DNA of 64,000 nt from Ornithinimicrobium pekingense DSM 21552 (lineage in GTDB: Bacteria > Actinomycetota > Actinomycetes > Actinomycetales > Dermatophilaceae), in the NCBI RefSeq assembly GCF_000421185.1, contig NZ_ATWJ01000007.1:558001-622000 (forward strand), written 5' to 3'. Shown piece after piece: positions 31,069 through 41,205 of this stretch. The translations under genes were made by a program, and so were the position numbers. Position 1 is the stretch's first letter, and each line of letters opens with the position of its first letter. Under the pieces are notes generated by a model. It did no database searches and was not told the origin of the DNA. It was given only the letters and a program-made list of their open reading frames with translations.

Positions 31069-31959
31069 TCAGTCGCCGACGCTGTCCCGGGCTCTCTTGA
31101 CCAGCCGCGGGTCGGGCCGCAGCACGATGTCGTGGTCCTTGCCCTCGTAGTCGAACTGGGACAGGAAGTGGCGCATCGCGTTGATCCGGGCGCGCTTCTT
31201 GTCGTTGGACTTGATCGTGATCCACGGCGCCAGGTCGGTGTCGGTGCGACGGAACATCTCCTCCTTGGCCGCGGTGTAGTCCTCCCAGCGGTCCAGCGAC
31301 TCCAGGTCCATGGGGGAGAGCTTCCACTGCCGGACCGGGTCGAGCTGGCGGATCGCGAAGCGGGTGCGCTGCTCGGTGCGGGTCACCGAGAACCACAGCT
31401 TGGTGATCGTCGTGCCGGACTCGACCAGCATCTGCTCGAAGGCGGGCGCCTGCTCCATGAACAGCTCGTACTCCTTGGTGGAGCAGAACCCCATCACCCG
31501 CTCGACGCCGGCCCGGTTGTACCAGCTGCGGTCGAACAACACGATCTCCCCGGCCGTCGGAAGGTGCTGCACGTAGCGCTGGAAGTACCACTGCCCGGAC
31601 TCCACCTCGGTCGGCCGGTTGAGCGCCACCACCCGTGCACCGCGCGGGTTGAGGTGCTCGGTGAAGCGCTTGATCGACCCACCCTTGCCGGCCGCGTCAC
31701 GCCCCTCGAAGACCAGCACGTGGCGGCTGCCGTTGTCCTTGGCCCAGTACTGGAACTTCAGCAGCTCCACCTGCAGCAGCCACTTCTCGACCTCGTAGTA
31801 GTCGCGGCTCATGCGCTCGGCGTAGGGGTAGTCCTCACGCCAGGTGTCGACCGCGCTGCCGTCGGGCGTGATGAGGTCCGGGTCCGACCCCTGGTCGTCC
31901 CGGACCGTGTACCCCTCCTCGCGGAGGTGGTCGATGTACTCGCGGAGGCGCTGCTGCAC
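31069..31959 (-). CDS. ppk2: Polyphosphate kinase 2
   Basis: A 296-residue PPK2-family enzyme that transfers phosphate between polyphosphate and a nucleotide. It has the P-loop FEGRDAAGKGG with nearby Lys/Arg, the Walker-B-like LFDRSWYNRAGVE, the lid region and WKLSPMDLESLDRW near the end. The length fits class I, usually ADP- or GDP-phosphorylating. GTG at 31959 follows TAGGGT by seven bases, a leaderless arrangement. A few additional upstream codons are open but would read through that -10. Confidence 0.94.
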   Translation of the reverse strand: MQQRLREYIDHLREEGYTVRDDQGSDPDLITPDGSAVDTWREDYPYAERMSRDYYEVEKWLLQVELLKFQYWAKDNGSRHVLVFEGRDAAGKGGSIKRFTEHLNPRGARVVALNRPTEVESGQWYFQRYVQHLPTAGEIVLFDRSWYNRAGVERVMGFCSTKEYELFMEQAPAFEQMLVESGTTITKLWFSVTRTEQRTRFAIRQLDPVRQWKLSPMDLESLDRWEDYTAAKEEMFRRTDTDLAPWITIKSNDKKRARINAMRHFLSQFDYEGKDHDIVLRPDPRLVKRARDSVGD

Positions 31960-32046
31960 GGTCCCGACCCTAGCGCGGCCCGGCGCTCCTGAGCCGGACC
32001 ACCGGTCACGTCCGGGGACCACCACCCCGGGTGGGACACTGGGGCC

Positions 32047-33273
32047 ATGCCCTCCGCCTTCCCGCCCGGTGAGCCCGCGCCGCCGGACGGCGCGCTGCCG
32101 CCGCAGGCGCTGGAGGGTATGGCGTCACGCACGTTCTCGGTCTACGTCCACGTGCCCTTCTGCCGGGTCCGGTGCGGCTACTGCGACTTCAACACCTACA
32201 CCTTGCCCGAGCTGGGGGAGGGGCCCGGCCTGACGGCGGACTTCGTGCGGGCGGCGCACGCGGAGCTCGCGGTCGCGGAGCGGGTGCTGGACGCCGGACG
32301 TCCGCCCGAGGTCTCCACCGTCTTCTTCGGTGGCGGCACCCCGACGATGCTCCCGCCCGAGGTGCTGGGGGACCTGCTGCACGACATCCGTGAGCGGTGG
32401 GGCCTCGCGCCGGAGGCAGAGGTGACGACCGAGGCCAACCCGGACACCCTCGACGCGACCGTCGCCCGGACGCTGGCGGCGCAGGGGTTCACGCGGGTGA
32501 GCATCGGGATGCAGTCCGCCGTCCCGCACGTGCTGCGCACCCTGGACCGCACCCACGACCCGGCCAACGTCGAGACGGCCGTCGCCGCGGCACGGGACGC
32601 CGGGCTGCAGGTGAGCCTGGACCTGATCTACGGCACGCCGGGGGAGTCGCTGGAGGACTGGCGCCGCAGCCTCGAGGCCGTGGCCGCGCTGGAGCCCGAC
32701 CACGTGTCGGCCTACGCCCTGGTGGTCGAGGAGGGCACGAAGCTGGCGGCGCAGGTGCGCCGGGGCCAGGTGCCGGCGCCCTCGGACGACGACGAGGCCG
32801 ACAAGTACGAGCTGGCCGACGAGGTGCTGGCCGCCTCCGGGTACGACTGGTACGAGATCTCGAACTGGTCCCGGGGTGCGGGGTCGGAGTGCGCGCACAA
32901 CCTGGCCTACTGGCGCGGGGGTGACTGGTGGGGGGTCGGGCCCGGCGCGCACAGCCACGTCGGCGGCGTGCGCTGGTGGAACGTCAAGCACCCCCGCGCC
33001 TACGCTGCGCGCCTGGCCGACGGGCTGAGCCCGGCGCACGCCCGCGAGGTCCTCGGGCCGGCGCAGCGGCACGACGAGACGGTGCTGCTCGGGTCGCGGC
33101 TGGCGGAAGGGCTGGCCAGCGACGTGCTGTCCGCGACGGGACGGCACGAGGTCGCCGGGCTGATCGCGGACGGGCTGGTGGACGGGGTGGCCGCGCTGCG
33201 CGGGACGGTGGTGCTGACCCGGCGCGGTAGACTGCTTGCCGACACCGTCGTCCACCGGCTGCTCCCCGACTGA
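32047..33273 (+). CDS. hemW: Radical SAM heme chaperone HemW
   Basis: A 408-residue radical SAM protein once annotated as a coproporphyrinogen oxidase. The cluster motif is CRVRCGYC near residue 40, HemW-like rather than the HemN spacing of a true oxidase. STVFFGGGTPTMLPPE, RVSIGMQS and LIYGTPGESLEDW follow, and a C-terminal HemN-type domain ends the protein. HemW inserts heme into respiratory proteins. ATG at 32047 lies six bases after GACACT, without a ribosome site. In actinobacteria it often lies between lepA and hrcA, as here. Confidence 0.93.
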   Translation: MPSAFPPGEPAPPDGALPPQALEGMASRTFSVYVHVPFCRVRCGYCDFNTYTLPELGEGPGLTADFVRAAHAELAVAERVLDAGRPPEVSTVFFGGGTPTMLPPEVLGDLLHDIRERWGLAPEAEVTTEANPDTLDATVARTLAAQGFTRVSIGMQSAVPHVLRTLDRTHDPANVETAVAAARDAGLQVSLDLIYGTPGESLEDWRRSLEAVAALEPDHVSAYALVVEEGTKLAAQVRRGQVPAPSDDDEADKYELADEVLAASGYDWYEISNWSRGAGSECAHNLAYWRGGDWWGVGPGAHSHVGGVRWWNVKHPRAYAARLADGLSPAHAREVLGPAQRHDETVLLGSRLAEGLASDVLSATGRHEVAGLIADGLVDGVAALRGTVVLTRRGRLLADTVVHRLLPD

Positions 33274-33375
33274 CGGGAGCCGGCCGCGGTCCTGGGACCG
33301 GACGCGGGTCTTTCCCGACACGCCACGTCCGTGCCGGCCCGCGCGTGCCGCGAGCCGGTAGACACGACAGCAGAT

Positions 33376-33398
33376 CCTGCCGGGTATGAGCCGGCAGG
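33376..33398. repeat. Hairpin with loop GTATGAG, first of two
   Basis: CCTGCCGG (33376-33383) and CCGGCAGG (33391-33398) form a perfect 8-bp stem with the 7-base loop GTATGAG. It lies 100 bases after hemW. Confidence 0.85.
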
Positions 33399-33422
33399 GC
33401 CTCACCGCGTGTGCACATGGAT

Positions 33423-33463
33423 GTGGCCCGCTTCGCGAAGTATGAGTTCGCGAAGCGGGCCAC
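33423..33463. repeat. Hairpin with loop GTATGAG, second of two
   Basis: GTGGCCCGCTTCGCGAA (33423-33439) and its exact complement (33447-33463) form a perfect 17-bp stem. The loop is again GTATGAG, identical to the hairpin 24 bases upstream though the stems differ. The inner eight bases of each arm, TTCGCGAA, are themselves palindromic. Confidence 0.9.
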
Positions 33464-33662
33464 GGACCAGCTGTGACGCGCTGGACGGTGCGCGAGGTGT
33501 CCGGAGGCTCGACTCCCACGTCACCGGGAGTGTCCATATGGTGCTCAACGGCACCTGGCGGACGTTCGAATCCTCGACAGTCTTGCGACCCGCGCTTCCT
33601 CGTCGGAAGTGCGTAGAGGAATGTCTACTCCCTCACCGGACGCCACGCAAGAGGCTCGCCCC

Positions 33663-33704
33663 AAAAAGTTGCCCGACCCCGCGTGTCGTGCTTGACATGC
33701 GGGG
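33663..33704 (-). terminator. Terminator of the DUF4870 gene
   Basis: On the minus strand an 11-bp stem (33704-33694 with 33687-33677, one G-T pair) is followed after nine bases by TTTTT (33667-33663). It lies 28 bases after the stop at 33732 and is one of the few hairpins here with a T-run. Confidence 0.75.
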
Positions 33705-33731
33705 CCGGTGAGTGCGGCAGTCGGGGACGTC

Positions 33732-34235
33732 TCAGCTGAGGATGCGCAGCTGGAAGGGGTAGTCGTAGACCTCTCCACGCGAGGCCGTCAGGGCGCCCTT
33801 GACGTGCACCCAGATCTGGACGACGAAGAGCACCACCCAGATCGGGATGGCCCACAGGAAGCCGATGCCCAGCGTGACGATGACGCTCACCCAGGTCAGC
33901 ACGGACGCGATCGTCAGCGCGACGTTGAAGTTGAAGGCGCCGGCGGCGACGGTGCGCACGGCGGCGCTGCGGTCCTTGTAGAACAGCCAGACCAGCAGCG
34001 GGCCCAGGAAGGGCAGCCAACCCACGCTGACCAGCATCGCCACCGGGGCGGACAGGTGGGCGACGAGCATCATCGAGCGCTCGTCGCCGCTGACGGGGGG
34101 CGGCCCGCCGTAGCCACCCGGTGCGGGCGGCCCGCCGTACCCGCCGGGGGCGGGCTGACCGCCGGGGGCGGGCTGGCCGCCGTAGCCCGGCTGGCGGGCG
34201 GTGGTCGGATCGTGGTGCTCGGGGTTGTGGCTCAT
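33732..34235 (-). CDS. DUF4870 family membrane protein
   Basis: A 167-residue protein. The first 50 residues are Gly/Pro/Tyr-rich (GGYGGPPAPGGYGGPP), then DERSMMLVAHLSAP introduces the DUF4870 region with three to four membrane helices. A cytoplasmic stretch FYKDRSAAVRTVAAGAFNFN sits between them. The function is unknown. It is the last gene of a two-gene unit: its ATG overlaps the stop of the DUF3097 gene by 4 bp. Confidence 0.85.
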   Translation of the reverse strand: MSHNPEHHDPTTARQPGYGGQPAPGGQPAPGGYGGPPAPGGYGGPPPVSGDERSMMLVAHLSAPVAMLVSVGWLPFLGPLLVWLFYKDRSAAVRTVAAGAFNFNVALTIASVLTWVSVIVTLGIGFLWAIPIWVVLFVVQIWVHVKGALTASRGEVYDYPFQLRILS

Positions 34236-35116
34236 GCGGACCCTCCTCGGTCTGACGGAACCGTGACGAAGTCGATCAGCTCTTCGACGCTGGCGAGCAG
34301 CGTGGGTTCCAGGTCACTGTAGGAACGCACGGTGGACAGGATCTTCTTCCAGCCCAGCCCGACGTCGGCCTGGGTCTCGTGCGGCCACCCCAGCTCGGCC
34401 AGGATGCCGTGCTTCCACGACCGGCCGCGCTCGATGACCGGCCAGGCCTGCAGGCCGAGCCGCGCCGGCTTCACCGACTGCCAGACGTCGACGTAGGGGT
34501 GGCCCAGGATGCGCACGTGCGGGCTGACCCGCTCGGCCTCGGCGACGATGCGGCTCTCCTTGGTGCCGGGCACCAGGTGGTCCACGAGCACGCCGAGCCG
34601 CCGCCCCGGGGTGGGGGCGAACTGCCGGATGAGCGCGGAGAGGTCGTCGACCCCGTCGAGCATCTCCACCACGACGCCCTCCACCCGCAGGTCGTCGCCC
34701 CAGACCTTCTCGACGAGCTCGGCGTCGTGGCGTCCCTCCACCCAGATCCGGGACCCGCTCGCGACCCGGGCCGCCTGGCCGGTCACCCGCACGGACCCGC
34801 TGGCGGTGCGGCTCGCCGCCTTCTGGGCCGCGGCCACCTGGGCCCGTCGTTCGGCGGTGGGCGCGGTGAGCACCACCGGCCGGCCGTCGACGAGGAAGCC
34901 CGGTCCGAGCGAGAAACCCTTGGTGCGGCCGCGACGGTCCTCCAGGTGGACGACCTGCATCCCACCGGCCTTCTCCACCCGTACGACGGCACCGACCCAG
35001 CCGGTGTCGACGTCCTCCACCACGAGCCCGGTCACCGCCTCCGTGTCCTGGGCCCGGCCCCTTCTCGGGGCACGCCAGTCGGTGCTGAGCACGTCGGTTC
35101 CGTAGCGGTCCTTCAC
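34232..35116 (-). CDS. DUF3097 family protein
   Basis: A 294-residue protein of an actinobacterial family found near hemW/hrcA. Recognisable parts are VWVEGRHDAELVEKVWGDDLR-like text at the centre (IWVEGRHDAELVEKVWGDD), GRRLGVLVDHLVPGTKESRI, and GHPYVDVWQSVKPARLGL. The EGRHD and LVDHL spacing recalls Toprim-type folds, which hints at a nucleic-acid role, but no function is known. ATG at 35116 opens MKDRYGTDVL. It is first in a pair with the DUF4870 gene. Confidence 0.85.
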   Translation of the reverse strand: MKDRYGTDVLSTDWRAPRRGRAQDTEAVTGLVVEDVDTGWVGAVVRVEKAGGMQVVHLEDRRGRTKGFSLGPGFLVDGRPVVLTAPTAERRAQVAAAQKAASRTASGSVRVTGQAARVASGSRIWVEGRHDAELVEKVWGDDLRVEGVVVEMLDGVDDLSALIRQFAPTPGRRLGVLVDHLVPGTKESRIVAEAERVSPHVRILGHPYVDVWQSVKPARLGLQAWPVIERGRSWKHGILAELGWPHETQADVGLGWKKILSTVRSYSDLEPTLLASVEELIDFVTVPSDRGGSA

Positions 35117-35176
35117 AGCCGTCGAGGGTATGCCGTGGGGCCGGTCAGCCGGGTGAGGCGCGCCCCCGGGACGGCA

Positions 35177-35206
35177 CGAGGGCCCGGTCGGTCGACCGGG
35201 CCCTCG
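35177..35206. terminator. Terminator downstream of fumC
   Basis: CGAGGGCCCGGTCG and its complement (35177-35190, 35193-35206) form a very stable stem, about 13 bp once a minimal loop is allowed, 13 bases from the fumC stop. Confidence 0.8.
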
Positions 35207-35218
35207 GCGTACCTCGCG

Positions 35219-36628
<1,410 letters not shown>

Positions 36629-36720
36629 GGAGAGCCATGCTAGGGGCCCTCGCCGCGCGGTCCGCGACGAGCCTGCCGGGTATGGCGTACGCCGGGCGGG
36701 TTTGCGCCGGACCGGTAGAC

Positions 36721-36745
36721 TGGCACTCGCGAAGTGAGAGTGCCA
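36721..36745 (+). promoter_or_regulatory. CIRCE operator for HrcA
   Basis: TGGCACTC, nine bases, then GAGTGCCA is the controlling inverted repeat of chaperone expression (consensus TTAGCACTC-N9-GAGTGCTAA). It overlaps a TAGACT -10 hexamer (36716-36721) and lies 28 bases before hrcA. HrcA should bind here and repress hrcA-dnaJ until heat stress. Confidence 0.93.
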
Positions 36746-36773
36746 ACCGGCGAGCAGAGGAGGTGAGGCACGG

Positions 36774-37793
36774 ATGAGCGACGACCGTCGTCTGGAGATC
36801 CTGCGGGCCATCGTGCAGGACTACGTGCGCACGTCCGAGCCCGTCGGCTCCAAGGCGCTGCTCGAGCGGCACCAGCTCGGCGTCTCCGCCGCCACCGTCC
36901 GCAACGACATGGCCGTCCTCGAGGAGGAGGGCCTGATCACCGCGCCGCACACCAGCGCCGGGCGGGTGCCGACCGACGCGGGCTACCGGATGTTCGTCGA
37001 CCGCCTCTCGGCCGTCAAGCCCCTCACGCGGGCCGAGCGGACCGCGATCGAGCGGTTCCTGCACGGCGCGGTCGACCTCGACGACGTCGTGACCCGCACC
37101 ACCCGGCTGCTCTCGAGCCTCACGCACCAGGTCGCGGTGATGCAGTACCCGAGCCTGTCGCGGTCGAGCGTGCGCCACATCGAGCTGGTGCCCGTGGGCG
37201 GCACGCGGCTCATGGTCGTGCTCATCGTCAACACCGGCCGCGTCGAGCAGCGCGTCATCGACGTAGGACGTGACCTCACCGGCCAGGAGGCGCTGGTCGC
37301 CGACCTGCGGGCCCGCGTCAACGGCACGGCCGTCGGCGAGGCGCTCACGGCGGTGCCGGACCGCCTCGTCGGAGTCGTCGACGCCGTCGCCCCGGAGGAC
37401 CGCCCGGTCGCCTCCGCCGTCGCCGCCGCCCTGCGCGACGCCCTGGAGGAGCAGGCCGAGGAGCGGGTGGTGCTCTCCGGCACCGCCAACCTGGCCCGCG
37501 TCAACACCGACTTCCCGACCTCGCTGTCCGCCGTGCTCGACGCGCTCGAGGAGCACGTGGTGCTGCTGCGCCTCATGGGCAGCCTGTCCAGCGTCCCGGA
37601 CGCCGACCGCGTCGCGGTGAGCATCGGGGCCGAGAACCCCTACGCACCGCTGCGCACGACCTCGGTCGTGGCGACCAGCTACGGTGTCGCCGGCGGACTC
37701 GGGGTCCTGGGCCCGACCCGCATGGACTACCCCCAGGCCATGGCGGCCGTCCGTGCCGTGGCGCACTACGTCGCCGAGATCCTGGACGGGTGA
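36774..37793 (+). CDS. hrcA: Heat-inducible transcription repressor HrcA
   Basis: A 339-residue repressor of chaperone genes. The winged helix is at residues 1-75 ([57 protein letters not shown]). A GAF-like domain and the C-terminal [21 protein letters not shown] follow. The CIRCE operator is directly upstream, and AGGAGGTGAG is a strong ribosome site for ATG at 36774. dnaJ follows after about 100 bp. Confidence 0.97.
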   Translation: MSDDRRLEILRAIVQDYVRTSEPVGSKALLERHQLGVSAATVRNDMAVLEEEGLITAPHTSAGRVPTDAGYRMFVDRLSAVKPLTRAERTAIERFLHGAVDLDDVVTRTTRLLSSLTHQVAVMQYPSLSRSSVRHIELVPVGGTRLMVVLIVNTGRVEQRVIDVGRDLTGQEALVADLRARVNGTAVGEALTAVPDRLVGVVDAVAPEDRPVASAVAAALRDALEEQAEERVVLSGTANLARVNTDFPTSLSAVLDALEEHVVLLRLMGSLSSVPDADRVAVSIGAENPYAPLRTTSVVATSYGVAGGLGVLGPTRMDYPQAMAAVRAVAHYVAEILDG

Positions 37794-37896
37794 GACCCCC
37801 GTCCACCTGCCCGCCGCCGGCGCTCGGCATACCTGAGCGCCTTCGACCGTTGCACCATCGTTGCCCGCGACCGACCACCCAAGGACGCCTCCTGCT

Positions 37897-39018
37897 GTGA
37901 ACGACTACTACGCCGACCTCGGAGTCTCCCGCGACGCCTCCGCGGAGGAGATCAAGAAGGCCTACCGCAAGAAGGCCCGCCAGCTGCACCCGGACGTCAA
38001 CCCGGGAGCGGAGGCGGAGACGGAGTTCAAGCGGGTCTCCCAGGCCTACGACGTGCTCTCCGACGCCGGGAAGCGGGCGGCCTACGACCGTGGCCAGGAC
38101 CCCTACGCCGGTGCCACCGGCGGCTTCGGCCAGGGGTTCACCTTCAGCGACATCATGGACGCCTTCTTCGGCGGCACCGCCGCCGGTGCGCGCGGCCCCC
38201 GCTCGCGCGTGCAGCGCGGGCACGACGCGCTGGTGCGCCTCGACGTCCCGCTGTCGACCGCCGTCTTCGGCAGCGAGGAGACCCTGACCATCGACACGGC
38301 GGTCCTGTGCACCACCTGCACGGGGTCCGGCGCCCAGGCCGGCAGCGGCACCCGCACCTGCCAGATCTGCGCCGGCCGCGGTGAGGTCCAGCAGGTGCAG
38401 CGCTCCTTCCTCGGCCAGGTCATGACCTCCCGGCCCTGCCAGGCGTGCCGCGGCTACGGCGACGTCATCGAGCACCCGTGCTTCGACTGCTCCGGCGAGG
38501 GGCGCGTCCGCACCCGCCGCGACCTGACCCTCAAGGTCCCCGGCGGCGTCGACAGCGGCACCCGCATCCAGCTGGCCGGGGAGGGCGAGGTCGGACCGTT
38601 CGGCGGCGAGCCCGGCGACCTCTACGTCGAGATCGCCGTCGAGCCGCACGAGACCTTCACCCGGCGCGGCGACGACCTCCACTGCACCCTCGAGGTGCCG
38701 ATGACGGCGGCGGCGCTCGGAGCCACGCTGCCGGTGGAGACGCTCGACGGGCCCACCGAGATCGACGTGGTCCCCGGCACGCAGCCGGGGGAGACGGTCA
38801 CGCTCGGCGACCACGGCGTCACGCACCTGCGTGCGCAGGGCCGCGGCGACCTGGTCGTCCACCTCGACGTCAAGGTGCCGACACGGCTGACCGACAGCCA
38901 GCGCGAGCTGCTGGCCCAGCTGGCCGAGGAGCGCGGGGAGGCCCGGCCCGAGGGCCGGATGGCCGCCGCCGGCCACGGCCGGGGCAGCAAGTTCTGGGAC
39001 GTCCTGCGCGGCCGCTGA
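37897..39018 (+). CDS. dnaJ: Chaperone DnaJ
   Basis: A 373-residue co-chaperone that delivers substrates to DnaK. The J domain is at residues 1-65 with LHPDVNPG, then a Gly/Phe region (GGFGQGFTF). The zinc domain has four cysteine pairs ([32 protein letters not shown]), and the peptide-binding C-terminal domains follow. GTG at 37897 with AAGGA upstream begins exactly at the J domain; an upstream frame adds 12 residues without similarity. It is the second actinobacterial DnaJ type, linked to hrcA rather than dnaK. Confidence 0.96.
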   Translation: MNDYYADLGVSRDASAEEIKKAYRKKARQLHPDVNPGAEAETEFKRVSQAYDVLSDAGKRAAYDRGQDPYAGATGGFGQGFTFSDIMDAFFGGTAAGARGPRSRVQRGHDALVRLDVPLSTAVFGSEETLTIDTAVLCTTCTGSGAQAGSGTRTCQICAGRGEVQQVQRSFLGQVMTSRPCQACRGYGDVIEHPCFDCSGEGRVRTRRDLTLKVPGGVDSGTRIQLAGEGEVGPFGGEPGDLYVEIAVEPHETFTRRGDDLHCTLEVPMTAAALGATLPVETLDGPTEIDVVPGTQPGETVTLGDHGVTHLRAQGRGDLVVHLDVKVPTRLTDSQRELLAQLAEERGEARPEGRMAAAGHGRGSKFWDVLRGR

Positions 39019-39039
39019 CAGACACCCGACCACCTCGAC

Positions 39040-39777
39040 GTGAGCGCACCCCTCTTCCTCGTCGGCGCCGGCACGCTGCCCGACGGCACCACCACGGTGC
39101 ACCTCGACGGCCCCGAGGGTCGGCACGCGGCCGACGTGCAGCGGCTCACGGTCGGCGAGCGCGTCCTGCTCTCCGACGGCGCGGGTCGCCTGGCCCGGTG
39201 CACCGTGTCCGCAGCCTCCCGCGGGTCCCTCGACCTGCGCGTCGAGGACCTGCGCGACGAACCGCTGCCCGCCCGCCGGCTGGTCCTCGTCCAGGCCCTG
39301 GCCAAGGGGGACCGGGACCTGATGGCGGTCGAGGCGGCCACCGAGCTCGACGTGGACGAGGTCGTGCCCTGGCAGGCTGACCGCTCGATCGTGCGGTGGA
39401 AGGGTGAGCGCGGGGAGAAGGCCCGCGGCAAGTGGGAGCAGACCGCCCGCGCGGCGACCAAGCAGTCGCGCCGGGCGCGCGTGCCGGTGGTGGCGGGGCT
39501 GGTCGGCCGCGCGGCGCTGCTGGACCGGGTGGGCCGCGCCGACCTCGCCGTGGTGCTGCACGAGGAGGCCGGCACGCCGCTGACCGGGCTCGCGCTGCCG
39601 GCCCGGGGCGAGATCCTGCTCGTCGTGGGCCCGGAGGGCGGGATCAGCCCGGACGAGCTGGCGGCGCTCGTCGACGCCGGTGCCCGTCCCGTACGTCTGG
39701 GCCGCACCGTCCTGCGCACCTCGACGGCGGGTGCGGCCGCGCTGGCCGCGCTCCATACCCTCGGCGGCTGGCGGTGA
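39040..39777 (+). CDS. rsmE: 16S rRNA (uracil-1498-N3) methyltransferase
   Basis: A 245-residue SPOUT methyltransferase for U1498 in 16S rRNA. An N-terminal PUA-like domain (GPEGRHAADVQRLTVGERV) precedes the knotted domain with VLVQALAKGDRDLMAVEAATELDV and LLVVGPEGGISPDEL. GTG at 39040 lies 21 bp after dnaJ. The MFS gene overlaps its stop by 4 bp. Confidence 0.95.
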   Translation: MSAPLFLVGAGTLPDGTTTVHLDGPEGRHAADVQRLTVGERVLLSDGAGRLARCTVSAASRGSLDLRVEDLRDEPLPARRLVLVQALAKGDRDLMAVEAATELDVDEVVPWQADRSIVRWKGERGEKARGKWEQTARAATKQSRRARVPVVAGLVGRAALLDRVGRADLAVVLHEEAGTPLTGLALPARGEILLVVGPEGGISPDELAALVDAGARPVRLGRTVLRTSTAGAAALAALHTLGGWR

Positions 39778-41159
39778 GTGTGGGCACGCGCGCGCCGAGC
39801 GAGGACCCCGGCACGCGCCCGGTGCCGCCCTCGATCTTCTCCCCGGGCCTGCGCAGCGCCTCCGTCGGGGCGACGGCGCTCATCGCGCTGCTGGCCCTGG
39901 AGTACATCGCCGTGGGCGCCGCCATGCCCACGATCGCGGGCGCGCTGGACGGCTACCACCTCTACAACATGGCCTTCGGTGCCACGGTGGCCGCGAGCGT
40001 GGTCGGGATGGTCGTCGGCGGCTGGTGGAGCGACCGCGCCGGCCCCCGCCCGGTCACCGTGGTCGGGGTGCTGACCTTCTGCGCCGGCCTCGTGCTGGCG
40101 GGGCTGGCGCCGACCATGGAGGTCTTCGTGCTCGGGCGCGCGGTGCAGGGGCTGGGCAGCGGCCTGACCACCGTCGCCGTGTATGTCGTGATCGCCCAGC
40201 GGGTGCCGGACCAGCGCCGCCCCGCCGTCTTCTCCCTGCTCGCCGCCGCCTGGGTGGTGCCGGGTCTGGCGGGGCCGCTGCTGACCGGGCTGGTCGTGGA
40301 GCACCTCACGTGGCGGTGGGTCTTCCTCGGGGTCGCGCCGCTGGCCGCGCTGTCGTTGGTGGTCTTCTGGCGCGCGCTGCGGGCGACGCGGTCCGGTGAG
40401 GACTCGCCCTACCTGCGTCCCTCGACCATCGCCTGGGCGGTCGTGGCCGCGGTGGGCGTCGGGGTGCTGAACATGTCGGGCGAGAGCGTGGACGGCCTCG
40501 AGCGGGTCGTCGGCCCGCTGGTGCTGCTCCTCGTCGCCGTGGCGAGCTGGCGGTTGCTGCCGGCCGGCACCCTCTGGTCGGCGCGGGGCCTGCCCTCCGT
40601 GATCGGGGTGCGCGCCGCCATGGGCGGGTCGTTCCTGGCCGCGGAGGCCTACCTGCCGCTCATGCTGCGCGACGAGCACGGCTACTCGCCCGCCCAGGCC
40701 GGTGCCGTCCTCGCGGTCGCCTCGGTCGCCTGGGCCTTCGGGTCCTGGCTGCAGGGGCGGCTGGGCGAGGGTGTCGACCGTTACCGCGTCATGACCCTCG
40801 GGGTGTCGGTCTTCACCGCCATGATGGTCCTGCTGGCGGTCGCCGTCTGGCTGCGCTGGCCGGGCTGGGCGCCGATCCTCGTCTACGGCGTGGCCACGCT
40901 GGGGGTGGGGCTGGCCTACCCGACGACGACGCTTCTGGTCATGCGGCTGTCGACGTCCTCGCAGATCGGGCGCAACTCCTCGGCGCTGCAGGTGGGGGAG
41001 TCGCTGAACGGCGCCGTGGCCCTGGCGGTGACCGGGGTCGTGTTCGGCCTCCTCTACGCCACCCAGCCGCACGCGGCGTTCGTCGGCACGCTCGCCGTGG
41101 CCGCGGCCGTCGGGGCCGTGGCCGTGGTGAGCGTGCTGCGGGCACGGCCCGCCCGATGA
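39774..41159 (+). CDS. MFS transporter (drug-efflux type)
   Basis: A 461-residue membrane protein with about 12 or more helices. Motif A-like GGWWSDRAGPRPVTVVG lies between helices 2 and 3, and LGRAVQGLGSGLTTVAVYVVIAQRVP matches the DHA/EmrB-like antiporter region. GTG at 39774 overlaps the rsmE stop (GTGA), so it belongs to the hrcA-dnaJ-rsmE unit; the frame further upstream runs through rsmE in another phase. The substrate is unknown. Confidence 0.85.
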   Translation: MSVGTRAPSEDPGTRPVPPSIFSPGLRSASVGATALIALLALEYIAVGAAMPTIAGALDGYHLYNMAFGATVAASVVGMVVGGWWSDRAGPRPVTVVGVLTFCAGLVLAGLAPTMEVFVLGRAVQGLGSGLTTVAVYVVIAQRVPDQRRPAVFSLLAAAWVVPGLAGPLLTGLVVEHLTWRWVFLGVAPLAALSLVVFWRALRATRSGEDSPYLRPSTIAWAVVAAVGVGVLNMSGESVDGLERVVGPLVLLLVAVASWRLLPAGTLWSARGLPSVIGVRAAMGGSFLAAEAYLPLMLRDEHGYSPAQAGAVLAVASVAWAFGSWLQGRLGEGVDRYRVMTLGVSVFTAMMVLLAVAVWLRWPGWAPILVYGVATLGVGLAYPTTTLLVMRLSTSSQIGRNSSALQVGESLNGAVALAVTGVVFGLLYATQPHAAFVGTLAVAAAVGAVAVVSVLRARPAR

Positions 41160-41205
41160 GCCGCCCCGGGCCGGGGGCGGCGCCCGCGCATAGACTGGAG
41201 GCCTG

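Larger units (their letters stand above)
33274..33731. other. Hairpin-rich gene-free interval
   Basis: This 458-base stretch has no convincing coding frame. It contains six inverted repeats: 33376-33398; 33423-33463; ACTCCC/GGGAGT at 33512-33531; GGTGC/GCACC at about 33540-33555; CGCGCTTCC/GGAAGTGCG near 33591-33613; and the terminator at 33677-33704. The part after 33560 is less GC-rich than its surroundings. A structured RNA, a decayed element, or stacked terminators are all possible. Confidence 0.55.

Noticed and set aside
33510-33584. Possible degenerate tRNA with a GTTCGAATCC T-loop motif
   Set aside because: Only three of five T-stem pairs form, the anticodon-like stem has a 6-base loop at the wrong place, and the D arm overlaps the acceptor. 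The match is probably chance.
33331-33711. 126-codon open frame in the gene-free interval
   Set aside because: It runs straight through two perfect hairpins, has no ribosome site, and its Arg/Ser/Pro-rich sequence resembles chance frames of GC-rich DNA.
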